Notes under the pieces: model-generated
Told to the model about the DNA's origin: nothing
The model's input: the letters and a program-made list of their open reading frames with translations, nothing else
The model's database searches: none
Shown: piece after piece, positions 1 through 6,970 of the stretch
How the letters are laid out: every line of letters begins with the position of its first letter
Numbering within the stretch: position 1 is the stretch's first letter
Source of the DNA: Propionivibrio sp.
Lineage (GTDB): Bacteria > Pseudomonadota > Gammaproteobacteria > Burkholderiales > Rhodocyclaceae
DNA: 9,304 nucleotides
Reading direction: 5' to 3'
Assembly (NCBI GenBank): GCA_017990155.1
Contig: JAGNOM010000087.1
Location: 1-9,304, forward strand
Translations under genes and position numbers: made by a program

Positions 1-394
1 TGACCGGACCAAATGGCGTCAGTCCGAAACCATAGGTGATTTCAAGGCCTGTACCCAGAGCGCGCACTTCGCCCGGCGTCACCGCGTCGCAAGTCACCAT
101 CAGATCGTGCAGGCGACTTGGTCCGGACAACCCGGCTTCGTGCGCCGCAGCGAGAACGTCATGGCTGTCGCGCAGCAGTGCTCTGGCGTGTTCCCGTGTC
201 AGATGTTGCAGAAAGCGCTTGGGCGAAATGCCGGCCCAGACGCTGAACATGCGCTGCAAATGAAAGGCGCTCAAACCGACCTGTGCGGCGATTTCCTCCA
301 GCGCCGGTTGCTCGCGGGTGTGGCTGCGAATGAAGCGGATCGCCTCGGCGACCGTCTCATAGGCGGCGCAACGTTCGTCGATACTGCTGTTCAT
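1..394 (-). CDS. Ada/Ogt-type protein: AraC-like HTH plus methylated-DNA-protein-cysteine methyltransferase, 3' end outside window
   Basis: Reading the minus strand from the ATG at 394-392 gives 131 codons that remain open to the window edge, so the C-terminal part is missing. Residues about 12-75 form an AraC-type helix-turn-helix (EEIAAQVGLSAFHLQRMF, then GISPKRFLQHLTREHARALL). Residues 100-131 (VTCDAVTPGEVRALG, then ITYGFGLTPFGP) match the linker and beginning of the alkyltransferase domain in Ada-family proteins. The catalytic PCHR region would lie beyond the window and is not seen. The protein begins directly at the HTH, so the N-terminal zinc/methylphosphotriester domain of E. coli Ada is absent. 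Family members repair O6-alkylguanine by irreversible transfer to a cysteine; with the HTH they may also regulate transcription. The start overlaps the transporter stop by ATGA (394-391), implying co-transcription and translational coupling. A plain AraC regulator is less likely because of the TPGE...GLTPFG segment. Confidence 0.85.
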   Translation of the reverse strand, partial: MNSSIDERCAAYETVAEAIRFIRSHTREQPALEEIAAQVGLSAFHLQRMFSVWAGISPKRFLQHLTREHARALLRDSHDVLAAAHEAGLSGPSRLHDLMVTCDAVTPGEVRALGTGLEITYGFGLTPFGPV

Positions 395-1272
395 GATGGT
401 TTCCGTAGCGGGAATTTCACAAGCCCCGTGGTTAGCGAAATCCCCGCGAGGACGAGAACGCCGCCGGTCAGTTTGTCCCAGCCGATGGGTTCATGCAGGA
501 ATAGCGAGCCCCAGAGGACGCCGAACACCGGGATCAGGAACGTGACCGAAAGCGCCCGCGTTGGCCCGATCTCCTGAATCAGACTGAAGTACAGCAGATA
601 GGCCACACCCGTACAGAAGACGCCAAGCGCCGCCAACGCGGCCCAATCGCCGAGTAGCGGCGTTTGCCGGATTGGCGCAAAGAATACGACCGGCAGACAG
701 AGCAGGCCGGCCATCCACATGCTGCCGTGCGTGTTGGCGAACGGCGTTGCCGTGCTCGGATTGGCTTTCGTGTAGTTGCTGGCGATCGCATAACACAAGG
801 GTGCGATCAGTCCGGCGGCAATTGGGGTCCAACCGGCATCGCCGGTGAGCGCGACGCCGTTGCCGACAAGCAGCACGACGCCCGCCAAGCCAAAGAGCAG
901 CCCGAGCGCAATCGAGCGCGTGATTGGTATACGTAGCCAGAAGGCTGCGATGATAGCGCCCCATAACGCCGAAGTGGCGTTGAGTATTGAGAGCAGAGAC
1001 GCCGAGAGCGATTGCGCGGCATACGCGAAAAGCAGGAACGGGAGTGCCGAGTTCAGAAAGCCGATGACCAGGTAGTGGCGCCAGTAAAGGCGAAGGTCGA
1101 GCCGCTTTCCAAGCCACAACCCGGCCAGAGTGAGAACCGCCGCAGCGATGAAAACGCGCAACGTGATGAGCGCCGCCGGCCCGAACACGGGAACGCCGAT
1201 CCGCATGAAAAGAAAGGAGCCGCCCCAGATAGCAGCGAGAATCAGCAATTGAGTGAGGTGTTTGAGAGCCAT
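391..1272 (-). CDS. EamA/DMT-superfamily membrane transporter (RhaT/YdcZ-like permease fold)
   Basis: The product is 293 residues, the usual length for the 10-helix drug/metabolite transporter superfamily. It shows two tandem EamA repeats, about residues 6-136 and 150-285. The first begins with the typical LAAIWGGSFLFMRIG segment. The second ends with a characteristic run: GVAYLLYFSLIQEIGPTRA, then LIPVFGVLWGSLFLHEPIG, then a final helix GGVLVLAGISLTTG. It should sit in the inner membrane and move a small metabolite, often as an exporter; the substrate cannot be read from sequence. The start at 1272 is the first ATG before helix 1, and the Shine-Dalgarno match upstream is weak. Its stop overlaps the start of the Ada-like gene, so the two form one minus-strand unit. 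The divergent promoter region is shared with the response regulator on the other side (1273-1425). Confidence 0.9.
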   Translation of the reverse strand: MALKHLTQLLILAAIWGGSFLFMRIGVPVFGPAALITLRVFIAAAVLTLAGLWLGKRLDLRLYWRHYLVIGFLNSALPFLLFAYAAQSLSASLLSILNATSALWGAIIAAFWLRIPITRSIALGLLFGLAGVVLLVGNGVALTGDAGWTPIAAGLIAPLCYAIASNYTKANPSTATPFANTHGSMWMAGLLCLPVVFFAPIRQTPLLGDWAALAALGVFCTGVAYLLYFSLIQEIGPTRALSVTFLIPVFGVLWGSLFLHEPIGWDKLTGGVLVLAGISLTTGLVKFPLRKPS

Positions 1273-1425
1273 TGATTGAGCCAGGTCCGTTGCAGTCAGT
1301 GCGTATTGTCGTCGCGATAGGGTTCATGCTCCACCCGAATCTTGCGGTGTTTTCGTTGTGCTCGCCGTGCCCGCCGTGGTTAACTGCTTTTCCTTATTCG
1401 GTCAATTGCTCAACAGGGAGGATGA
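1273..1425. promoter_or_regulatory. Divergent intergenic region between DMT transporter and response regulator
   Basis: These 153 bp separate two diverging gene starts and must contain the promoters for both units. I could not find a convincing -35/-10 pair on either strand. The only firm element is the ribosome binding site GGGAGG (1416-1421), four bases before the response-regulator ATG at 1426. I also looked for the YTTAAG-N5-YTTAAG repeat found before htrA and did not see it here, so autoregulation through that box is not supported by this sequence. Confidence 0.5.
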
Positions 1426-2088
1426 ATGCGTTTGCTGCTTGTCGAGGACGATCCGATGATCGGCGCCAGCGTGCAGAACGGTCTGCGCCAGGACGGCCAT
1501 TCTGTGGACTGGGTGCGCGACGGCGCGGCGGCCGAACTGGCGATTGCCAACGGCGTCCACGAGATGGTCCTGCTTGACCTCGGTCTGCCGCGGAAGAGCG
1601 GGCTGGATCTCTTGGCCGCCCTGCGGCGCAAGGGTGTCATGGTGCCCGTTCTGGTGATCACGGCGCGCGATTCAGTCGCCGATCGAGTCAAAGGGCTTGA
1701 CGCCGGGGCGGACGATTACCTGGTCAAGCCCTTTGATCTCGACGAATTGTCGGCGCGCATCCGTGCTTTGATGCGGCGGCAGGGTGGGCGGGCTTCGCCG
1801 GTGATCGAACACGGGCCGCTGCGTCTCGACCCGGCGACGCATGAGTTCTTTCTCAACGGTGTGCCGGTCGCCCTTTCCGGCCGCGAGTTTTCCTTGCTCC
1901 ACGCGTTGATGGAACAACCCGGCGTGCCACTTTCGCGCGCCCAGCTGGAGGAGCGCATCTACGGCTGGAACGAGGAAATCGAGAGCAACACGGTCGAGGT
2001 CTATATCCATTCGCTGCGTCGGAAGCTCGGCGCCGAGTGGATTCGCAATGTCCGCGGCGTCGGTTACAGGGTGCAGGAGCTGACATGA
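1426..2088 (+). CDS. Two-component response regulator, OmpR family (QseB/PmrA-like)
   Basis: The product is 220 residues, standard for OmpR-type regulators. The receiver domain (about 1-115) has the acidic pocket D8-D9, phospho-acceptor D51 (VLLDLGLPRKSG), T79 (VITARD) and K101-P102 (DDYLVKPFDLDEL). The C-terminal winged-helix domain (about 125-218) shows LSGREFSLLHALM, SNTVEVYIHSLRRKLG and the terminal RNVRGVGYRV signature. It should be phosphorylated by the neighbouring kinase and bind direct repeats as a dimer. Receiver and DNA-binding signatures resemble QseB, PmrA and TctD-type regulators; I cannot choose an orthologue. The start is fixed by a strong ribosome binding site (1416-1421). 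The stop TGA overlaps the kinase ATG, so the two are translationally coupled. A plausible target is the repeat upstream of htrA (4042-4058). Confidence 0.96.
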   Translation: MRLLLVEDDPMIGASVQNGLRQDGHSVDWVRDGAAAELAIANGVHEMVLLDLGLPRKSGLDLLAALRRKGVMVPVLVITARDSVADRVKGLDAGADDYLVKPFDLDELSARIRALMRRQGGRASPVIEHGPLRLDPATHEFFLNGVPVALSGREFSLLHALMEQPGVPLSRAQLEERIYGWNEEIESNTVEVYIHSLRRKLGAEWIRNVRGVGYRVQELT

Positions 2089-3419
2089 ACTCGATCCGCA
2101 GCAACCTGATTGCGGCATTGATCGGCGCCATGGTCGCGGCGATGTTCGTCGGCGGCTGGGCGACCTACAGCGCTGCGCACAACGAGGCGAGCGACCTGTT
2201 CGACTACCAGTTGCAACAGATCGCGCTCTCGTTGCGCGACCAAACCTTCCAGGGCTCGGCCGAGGCCTTGGCCAACGACGAGAGCCTGGACTACGTGATC
2301 CGCGTCTGGAACCAGACCGGACTGACCATCTACTCGTCGCGCCGGCACCAGTCGATGCCCGAACTGACGCGCCTTGGTTACTCGACGGCCGACAGCGACG
2401 AAGGCAAGTGGCGAATCTTCGCGATCCAGCACCACGGCATGACCATCGCCGTGGCGCAGCCGATGCGGGTGCGCAATCAGCTGGCGACCGACGCCGCGTG
2501 GCGGACGTTGAAGCCGTTCTTGCTGCTCTTGCCGGCGCTGGCACTGATCTTCTGGGTGCTCGTCAGCCGTGGTCTGCGACCACTCTTACACTTGGCGCAA
2601 TCGCTCACGGCGCGCTCGCCCGAATCGCTTGAGTCGATTCAGGGAGTCGCTGTTCCGGAGGAAGTGGAACCGCTCGTCGCCTCGCTGAACGATCTTTTGA
2701 CTCGGCTCAAGGCCGCGCGCGATGCGCAGCGCGCCTTCGTCGCTGATGCCGCGCACGAACTGCGCACGCCGCTCACGGCCTTGCAACTACAAGTGCAGCT
2801 GGTCGAGCGTGCCGATTCGGAGTCTGCTCGCAACGCGGCGCTGGCGGATTTGAAGAATGGATTGCAGCGCACGACGCACACCGTCCAGCAATTGCTGACG
2901 CTGGCCCGCCAGGAGCCCGGCGCCGCCGAATACACCATGGCCCCGGTAAGCCTTGCCGCGCTGGTTCGCTCTCTGGTCGTCGATCACCAGCGTCTCGCCG
3001 AGGCGCAGCAGCTCGATCTCGGCGTGACCGACGCCGATGAAAACGCCATCGTGCAGGGCGACGCCGACGCCCTGCGCATCCTCCTCGCCAATCTCGTCGG
3101 CAATGCCCTGCGCTATACCCCCGCCGGCGGACGCGTCGACGTCGCGTGCCGCCAGGGCGAGGGATGTGCATTCCTCGAGGTGGCCGATACCGGGCCGGGC
3201 ATTCCGGCCAGCGAGCGCGAACGTGTTTTCGACCGATTCTATCGCCGCGGCAGCGAGGGGGTCGCGGCCGACGGCGGCAAGAGCGGGAGCGGGCTTGGAT
3301 TGTCGATCGTCCGCACGATTGCCGACCGGCACGGTGCAGAGGTCAGCCTGTCCGATGGTGAGTCAGGCGGACTGCGGGTGCGGGTGCGCTTCCCGCGCTC
3401 GGAAAACGCTGGCGAGTAG
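2085..3419 (+). CDS. Membrane sensor histidine kinase (QseC/PmrB-like)
   Basis: Starting at the ATG at 2085, the product is 444 residues. This start overlaps the regulator stop (ATGA, 2085-2088) and has AGGAG at 2075-2079, five bases upstream; an in-frame ATG at 2037 lies inside the regulator and lacks such support. Residues 8-28 form the first membrane helix. About 115 residues of periplasmic sensor follow, resembling the two-component sensor N-terminal domain of QseC/PmrB/TctE. The second helix is about 144-161, then a HAMP-like linker. The H-box is FVADAAHELRTPL with phospho-acceptor H224. The ATPase domain has the N-box around N340 (NLVGNALRYTP), G1 at D368 (DTGPGIP), the F-box VFDRFYR, and G2 at 401-405 (GSGLG). 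All catalytic motifs are intact. The signal sensed is unknown. The gene ends 7 bp from the convergent thpR stop. Confidence 0.95.
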   Translation: MNSIRSNLIAALIGAMVAAMFVGGWATYSAAHNEASDLFDYQLQQIALSLRDQTFQGSAEALANDESLDYVIRVWNQTGLTIYSSRRHQSMPELTRLGYSTADSDEGKWRIFAIQHHGMTIAVAQPMRVRNQLATDAAWRTLKPFLLLLPALALIFWVLVSRGLRPLLHLAQSLTARSPESLESIQGVAVPEEVEPLVASLNDLLTRLKAARDAQRAFVADAAHELRTPLTALQLQVQLVERADSESARNAALADLKNGLQRTTHTVQQLLTLARQEPGAAEYTMAPVSLAALVRSLVVDHQRLAEAQQLDLGVTDADENAIVQGDADALRILLANLVGNALRYTPAGGRVDVACRQGEGCAFLEVADTGPGIPASERERVFDRFYRRGSEGVAADGGKSGSGLGLSIVRTIADRHGAEVSLSDGESGGLRVRVRFPRSENAGE

Positions 3420-3426
3420 CCGGGAT

Positions 3427-3969
3427 TCAGTCAGCCCTCAGAGGGAAGCGGGCGACTGTTTCGTAGGCCGGTCCGCTGGACGACAAGCGTGAGCGCACCA
3501 GCGTGAAGTCCGAGCAAGTCCACGCAATCGGCTCGATCGCCGGCAGAGCGGGTTCAGCTCCGCGGTCCGGGACTTTTCGTACCAACGTCACGTGGGGAGA
3601 AAAGGGGCGCTTGCCGTTGTCGGCGGAAAGTCCTGCTTCGGCAAGCTTGCCGCACAGTCGGCCGGCCAGTTCGTCCAGGGGCGCCGGCATTTCGCTGCAA
3701 CCGGCCCAGATGAGATGGTTGTGGCGCCAATGGCCGAGTCGGTCGATGCACAGCTCAAACCTGGGCGTGCGAAGGGCTTCTCCGATAGTGTTCAATTCGG
3801 GCACGCGCTCTTCGGGGACTTCACCGAGAAAAGCCAGCGTCAGATGAATCGTCTCCTCAAGCGTCGGTCGACCACCGACGCGTGCGGCGATTTCGGCGGC
3901 GATCGTGGCGAGGTGCTTGGCCGCTTGCGGTGTCGGCCAGAGGGCAAAAAAGAGGCGGATTGTTGGCAT
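3427..3969 (-). CDS. thpR: RNA 2',3'-cyclic phosphodiesterase (LigT/ThpR, 2H phosphoesterase)
   Basis: The product is 180 residues, typical for ThpR. It carries the two HxTx motifs of the 2H phosphoesterase superfamily: H42-L-T-L within TIHLTLAFLGEV and H126-V-T-L within FSPHVTLVRKV. The N-terminus RLFFALWPTPQ is also characteristic. Family enzymes hydrolyse RNA 2',3'-cyclic phosphodiester ends to 2'-phosphomonoesters and can join tRNA halves in vitro; the protein is expected to be cytoplasmic. The start at 3969 is the only N-terminal ATG, and the upstream Shine-Dalgarno match is poor. It faces htrA divergently and converges on the histidine kinase with a 7-bp gap. No functional link to the flanking envelope-stress genes is evident. 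Confidence 0.93.
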   Translation of the reverse strand: MPTIRLFFALWPTPQAAKHLATIAAEIAARVGGRPTLEETIHLTLAFLGEVPEERVPELNTIGEALRTPRFELCIDRLGHWRHNHLIWAGCSEMPAPLDELAGRLCGKLAEAGLSADNGKRPFSPHVTLVRKVPDRGAEPALPAIEPIAWTCSDFTLVRSRLSSSGPAYETVARFPLRAD

Positions 3970-4041
3970 GGTGGGTTGCTCAATTGCTGAATTGATCCAG
4001 CGAGTTTATTCCCTTGCCGCGATCACATTTTGTTACGCAGC

Positions 4042-4058
4042 CTTAAGTCGATTTTAAG
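4042..4058 (+). promoter_or_regulatory. PmrA/QseB-like direct-repeat box upstream of htrA (putative)
   Basis: CTTAAG at 4042-4047 and TTTAAG at 4053-4058 form a direct repeat with a 5-bp spacer and thus an 11-bp period. This fits the known PmrA box shape, YTTAAK-N5-YTTAAK, bound by OmpR-family dimers. A possible -10 hexamer TACGAT (4070-4075) starts 11 bases after the box, and no -35 element is visible at the proper place. That arrangement is expected for an activator replacing the -35 contact. The box lies about 84 bp before the htrA start codon. Binding by the regulator encoded at 1426 is inference. Confidence 0.5.
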
Positions 4059-4130
4059 TTTTGCTGTCTTACGATCATCGCCATCGTCAAGCGCATCGCT
4101 TGCGCCGTTTCGACAACTGGATCAACGACT

Positions 4131-4135
4131 GGAGG
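4131..4135 (+). promoter_or_regulatory. Ribosome binding site that decides the htrA start
   Basis: GGAGG at 4131-4135 abuts the in-frame ATG at 4136 with no spacing, but is six bases before the ATG at 4142. The latter spacing is functional, so translation most likely begins at 4142. The long in-frame extension back to 4061 would place the signal peptide internally and is unlikely. Confidence 0.8.
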
Positions 4136-4141
4136 ATGAAC

Positions 4142-5620
4142 ATGACTTCACAGAATCTCAAGAAAAGTGTAATCGCCACGGTGGTTGCCACCGCTTTGGT
4201 TGGCGCTTTCTCAATTGGTAGCGGCACGTCCTGGCAGGCGCACGCTGCAACGACGATCAAAACGCAGGCTGCGGGTGCAACGACCGTTCCTGCGGCGCCG
4301 GTGGCACCGGTCTCGGCTGCAGCCTTGCCGGATATGAGCGCGATTGTGGCGCGCAACTCGGCGGCAGTAGTGAACATCAGCGTCTCCGGAACCGTCAAGA
4401 ATCCGGGCGTTCCGGATTTCCCACAGGTCGACCCGGATGATCCCTTCTACGAGTTCTTCCGCCATTTCCGCGTTCCGCAGCAGCGGGGCGAGCGGCAGGT
4501 GCGCGGTCAGGGCTCGGGCTTCATCCTGCGCGACGACGGCATCGTGCTGACCAACGCACACGTAATCGATGGCGCCGACGAAGTGATGGTCAGGCTCGCC
4601 GACAAGCGGGAGTTCAAGGCCAAGGTACTTGGCGCGGACAAGACGACCGACGTTGCCGTGCTCAAGATCGACTCCAGCAATCTGCCAACAGTCAAGATCG
4701 GAAGCTCGGTCAACGCGCGCGTTGGCGAATGGGTGCTGGCCATCGGTTCGCCCTTCGGATTCGAGAGCAGCGCGACGGCGGGCATTATCTCGGCGAAATC
4801 GCGTTCGCTGCCGGACGACAACTACGTTCCCTTCATCCAGACCGACGTTGCGGTCAATCCGGGCAATTCGGGTGGTCCGCTGTTCAACATGGCGGGCGAG
4901 GTGATCGGCATCAACTCGCAGATTTACAGCCGTACCGGCGGCTATCAGGGTCTGTCCTTCGCTATCCCGATCGAAGTGGCGGTGAAGATCGAGGACCAGA
5001 TCGTCAAGACCGGCAAAGTGCAACGCGGTCGTCTCGGTATTACGATCCAGAACCTCGATCAATCACTGGCCGAGTCGTTCAGCATGAAGAAGCCGACCGG
5101 CGCGCTGGTCAGTTCGGTCGAAAATGGCAGCCCGGCGGAAAAGGCCGGCCTCGAACCGGGGGATGTGATCCTGTCGATCAATGGCAAGGAAATCGCCTCG
5201 TCGAACGAACTGCCGCCGCTTGTTGCCGATATCGTGCCGGGACAGTCGGCCAAACTGCAGATCTGGCGCAAGGGTGGTCAGCGCGAGATCGAGGTGAAAG
5301 TCGGCAACCAGAAGGATGAGCAGGTCGCCAGCAAGGAGAGCAAGGAAGCTGCGCCCAACCGCCTCGGGCTGGCTGTCCGAGCGCTGACTGCAGAAGAGCG
5401 CAAGCAACTCGATGGCAAGAACGGTCTGCTGATCGAGAATGCAACCGGAACAGCGGCGCGCGCCGGGATACGTCGCGGCGATGTCCTGCTCTCGGTGAAC
5501 GGCGAGGCGGTGACCAGTGTCGAGCAGTTGCGCGGTCTGGTCAGCAAGGCGTCCAAGCGCGTCGCGTTGTTGATCCAGCGAGATGACGCACGGCTGTTTG
5601 TTCCAGTCGATATTGAGTAA
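4142..5620 (+). CDS. htrA: Periplasmic serine endoprotease, HtrA/Do family (DegP/DegQ/MucD type)
   Basis: From the ATG at 4142 the product is 492 residues. A Sec signal peptide occupies 1-35: K7-K8, hydrophobic stretch 9-23, likely cleavage after AHA (33-35). An Ala/Pro-rich linker follows. The trypsin-like domain has the complete triad: H140 (LTNAHVIDGA), D170 (TTDVAVLKID) and S243 (NPGNSGGPLFN). PDZ1 begins near R295 (RGRLGITIQ) and runs to about 385; PDZ2 spans about 406-492. This is the DegP/DegQ/MucD architecture; the family degrades and in some cases chaperones misfolded envelope proteins. The segment DPDDPFYEFFRHF before the protease core is typical, and the LA loop looks short, more DegQ/MucD-like than E. 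coli DegP-like. The symbol htrA is used generically because the exact orthologue cannot be decided. A candidate box for an OmpR-family activator precedes it, and a strong hairpin follows its stop. Confidence 0.95.
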   Translation: MTSQNLKKSVIATVVATALVGAFSIGSGTSWQAHAATTIKTQAAGATTVPAAPVAPVSAAALPDMSAIVARNSAAVVNISVSGTVKNPGVPDFPQVDPDDPFYEFFRHFRVPQQRGERQVRGQGSGFILRDDGIVLTNAHVIDGADEVMVRLADKREFKAKVLGADKTTDVAVLKIDSSNLPTVKIGSSVNARVGEWVLAIGSPFGFESSATAGIISAKSRSLPDDNYVPFIQTDVAVNPGNSGGPLFNMAGEVIGINSQIYSRTGGYQGLSFAIPIEVAVKIEDQIVKTGKVQRGRLGITIQNLDQSLAESFSMKKPTGALVSSVENGSPAEKAGLEPGDVILSINGKEIASSNELPPLVADIVPGQSAKLQIWRKGGQREIEVKVGNQKDEQVASKESKEAAPNRLGLAVRALTAEERKQLDGKNGLLIENATGTAARAGIRRGDVLLSVNGEAVTSVEQLRGLVSKASKRVALLIQRDDARLFVPVDIE

Positions 5621-5627
5621 GCCGTGA

Positions 5628-5665
5628 TGGGCGATAGCCGGGCGCTTGAGCCCGGCTATCGCCCA
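5628..5665. terminator. Perfect 16-bp hairpin after htrA, probable (bidirectional) terminator
   Basis: TGGGCGATAGCCGGGC (5628-5643) and its exact reverse complement (5650-5665) form a 16-bp GC-rich stem with a 6-base loop (GCTTGA). It begins 8 bp after the htrA stop. There is no clear T-run on either side, so it is not a textbook intrinsic terminator. It may still terminate or protect the 3' end of the message. It sits exactly between the htrA stop and the stop of a possible minus-strand frame (5666), which would suit a shared terminator. Confidence 0.7.
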
Positions 5666-5821
5666 CTATCTTCCACCTTTGGCGCCGCCTTTATCCCATC
5701 CGTAACGCACCGTCCGCTGCCAGCGGTTGTCTGCCTGGCGCAAGGGGTTCTGCGCCGGGTTTGGCTTGGGCACCGGCTTCGGTTTCGCAGGTGGCTTGCT
5801 TGAGGGCGGCTTGGTCGTCAA
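5666..5821 (-). CDS. Possible small Lys/Pro-rich protein, about 51 codons, uncertain
   Basis: On the minus strand a frame ending at TAG (5668-5666) is open back to a stop near 5905. There is no ATG or GTG; the best start is a TTG at 5821-5819, without a good ribosome binding site. The predicted product has an N-terminal part rich in Lys and Pro ([14 protein letters not shown]) and a C-terminal part with aromatic and basic residues ([16 protein letters not shown]). The contrast between a KP-rich arm and a compact tail looks protein-like, not random. I do not recognise a family. Its stop abuts the hairpin at 5628-5665 and it would diverge from aroC. It could instead be the eroded end of a former gene, or non-coding. 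Confidence 0.3.
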   Translation of the reverse strand: MTTKPPSSKPPAKPKPVPKPNPAQNPLRQADNRWQRTVRYGWDKGGAKGGR

Positions 5822-5878
5822 GGTCGTCTCGCTGGCTATGTTAGACTTTCGGGCAATTCTATCGCTCCAGAGAACCCC

Positions 5879-6964
5879 ATGTCCGGCAATACGTTTGGCA
5901 CTTTATTCACGGTCACTTCCTTTGGCGAATCACATGGTCCGGCGATTGGATGCGTGGTCGATGGCTGTCCTCCCGGACTCGAAATCTGCGAGGCCGATAT
6001 CCAGGCCGAGCTCGACCGCCGCAAGCCGGGTACTTCGCGTCACGTCACGCAGCGCCGCGAGCCCGATACCGTCGAAATTCTCTCCGGCGTTTTTGAAGGC
6101 AAGACCACCGGTACGCCGATCGGTCTCCTGATCCGTAATCAGGATCAGCGCAGCAAGGATTACGGCAACATCGCCGAAAACTTCCGTCCGGGCCATGCCG
6201 ATTACGCATATACGCAGAAGTACGGTTTTCGCGACTATCGCGGTGGCGGACGCTCGTCGGCACGCGAAACAGCGGTACGTGTCGCCGCCGGTGCGATTGC
6301 GCGCAAATGGCTCAAGGAGCGCTTTGGTGTGACGATTCAAGGCTGGATGAGCCAGTTGGGACCGATCCGGATTCCCTTTGTAGATGCGTTGCAGATCAGC
6401 GAAAACCCGTTCTTTGCCCCCGATGCCGCCATTGTTCCGCAACTTGAGGAATACATGGACGCGCTGCGCAAGTCCGGCGATTCGGTCGGTGCGAAGATCA
6501 GCGTGGCTGCCACCGGCATTCCTCCAGGCTGGGGCGAGCCGGTCTATGACCGTCTCGACGCCGAAATCGCCTACGCCATGATGGGCATAAACGCCGTCAA
6601 GGGTGTCGAGATCGGTGACGGCTTTGCCAGCATCGAACAGAAGGGCAGCGAGCACGGCGACGAAATGACGCCGCAGGGCTTTCTCTCGAATCACGCGGGC
6701 GGTGTGGTGGGCGGTATTTCAACCGGTCAGGACATCGTGGTGCATATGGCGATCAAGCCGACGTCCAGCATCCGTTTGCCCAGGCGTACGGTGAATCTGG
6801 CCGGAGAAGCCGCGACGGTCGAGACGCACGGTCGTCACGATCCGTGCGTGGGCATTCGCGCGACGCCGATCGCCGAGGCCATGCTGGCGCTGGTGCTCAT
6901 CGATCACGCATTGCGCCACCGTGCCCAGTGCGGTGACGTCAAGTGTTCGACGCCGCGCATCTAG
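5879..6964 (+). CDS. aroC: Chorismate synthase
   Basis: The product is 361 residues, the same length as E. coli AroC. It catalyses the last shikimate-pathway step, converting 5-enolpyruvylshikimate-3-phosphate to chorismate with reduced FMN, in the cytoplasm. Family signatures are all present: [18 protein letters not shown] near the N-terminus, then [20 protein letters not shown], then [17 protein letters not shown], and [17 protein letters not shown] near the C-terminus. The ATG at 5879 gives the standard N-terminus MSGNTFG; the ribosome binding site is weak (AGAGA, 5869-5873). The upstream region 5669-5878 should contain its promoter, but I see only a candidate -10 (TATGTT, 5837-5842) without a matching -35. 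It appears to be a single gene, not clearly part of the htrA transcript because of the hairpin between them. Confidence 0.98.
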   Translation: MSGNTFGTLFTVTSFGESHGPAIGCVVDGCPPGLEICEADIQAELDRRKPGTSRHVTQRREPDTVEILSGVFEGKTTGTPIGLLIRNQDQRSKDYGNIAENFRPGHADYAYTQKYGFRDYRGGGRSSARETAVRVAAGAIARKWLKERFGVTIQGWMSQLGPIRIPFVDALQISENPFFAPDAAIVPQLEEYMDALRKSGDSVGAKISVAATGIPPGWGEPVYDRLDAEIAYAMMGINAVKGVEIGDGFASIEQKGSEHGDEMTPQGFLSNHAGGVVGGISTGQDIVVHMAIKPTSSIRLPRRTVNLAGEAATVETHGRHDPCVGIRATPIAEAMLALVLIDHALRHRAQCGDVKCSTPRI

Positions 6965-6970
6965 TTTTTT
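6930..6970 (+). terminator. Weak candidate terminator overlapping the aroC 3' end
   Basis: An imperfect stem pairs 6930-6938 (GCGGTGACG) with 6948-6956 (CGACGCCGC), with one A/A mismatch and one G-T wobble. A six-base T-run (6965-6970) lies directly after the aroC stop codon. The eight-base gap between stem and T-run is longer than usual, so this is only a possibility. Confidence 0.3.

Noticed and set aside
491..1327. A 278-codon minus-strand frame overlapping the DMT transporter in another frame
   Set aside because: The product is Arg/His-rich with no membrane pattern, while the overlapping frame encodes a clear 10-helix transporter.
2037..2084. Upstream in-frame ATG (2037) for the histidine kinase
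   Set aside because: It would add 16 charged residues before the first membrane helix and lies inside the regulator gene. The ATG at 2085 has an overlapping stop and a proper ribosome binding site.
1672..2544. A 290-codon minus-strand frame opposite the response regulator and kinase
   Set aside because: It is an Arg/Ser/Pro-rich shadow across the junction of two well-supported genes.
3980..3995. Dyad TCAATT-gctg-AATTGA between thpR and htrA, with similar words near 1402-1413 and 1242-1252
   Set aside because: Six-base arms with a short spacer are expected a few times by chance in 9 kb. The shared 8- to 11-base words also fall within chance expectation, and one lies inside the transporter coding sequence.
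4211..5062. A 283-codon open frame on the minus strand opposite htrA
   Set aside because: It lies wholly antisense to a confidently identified protease with intact motifs. Its product is rich in Arg, Asp and His without domain signatures, as expected from the complement of GC-rich codons.
5727..6131. A plus-strand frame with a Gly/Phe-rich start ([13 protein letters not shown]) running into aroC
   Set aside because: It overlaps aroC for 253 bases in another frame. The Gly-rich start is simply the complement of the Lys/Pro-rich minus-strand frame.
5930..6694. A 254-codon open frame on the minus strand opposite aroC
   Set aside because: It is antisense to a full-length chorismate synthase and shows no recognisable motif; explained by codon bias.
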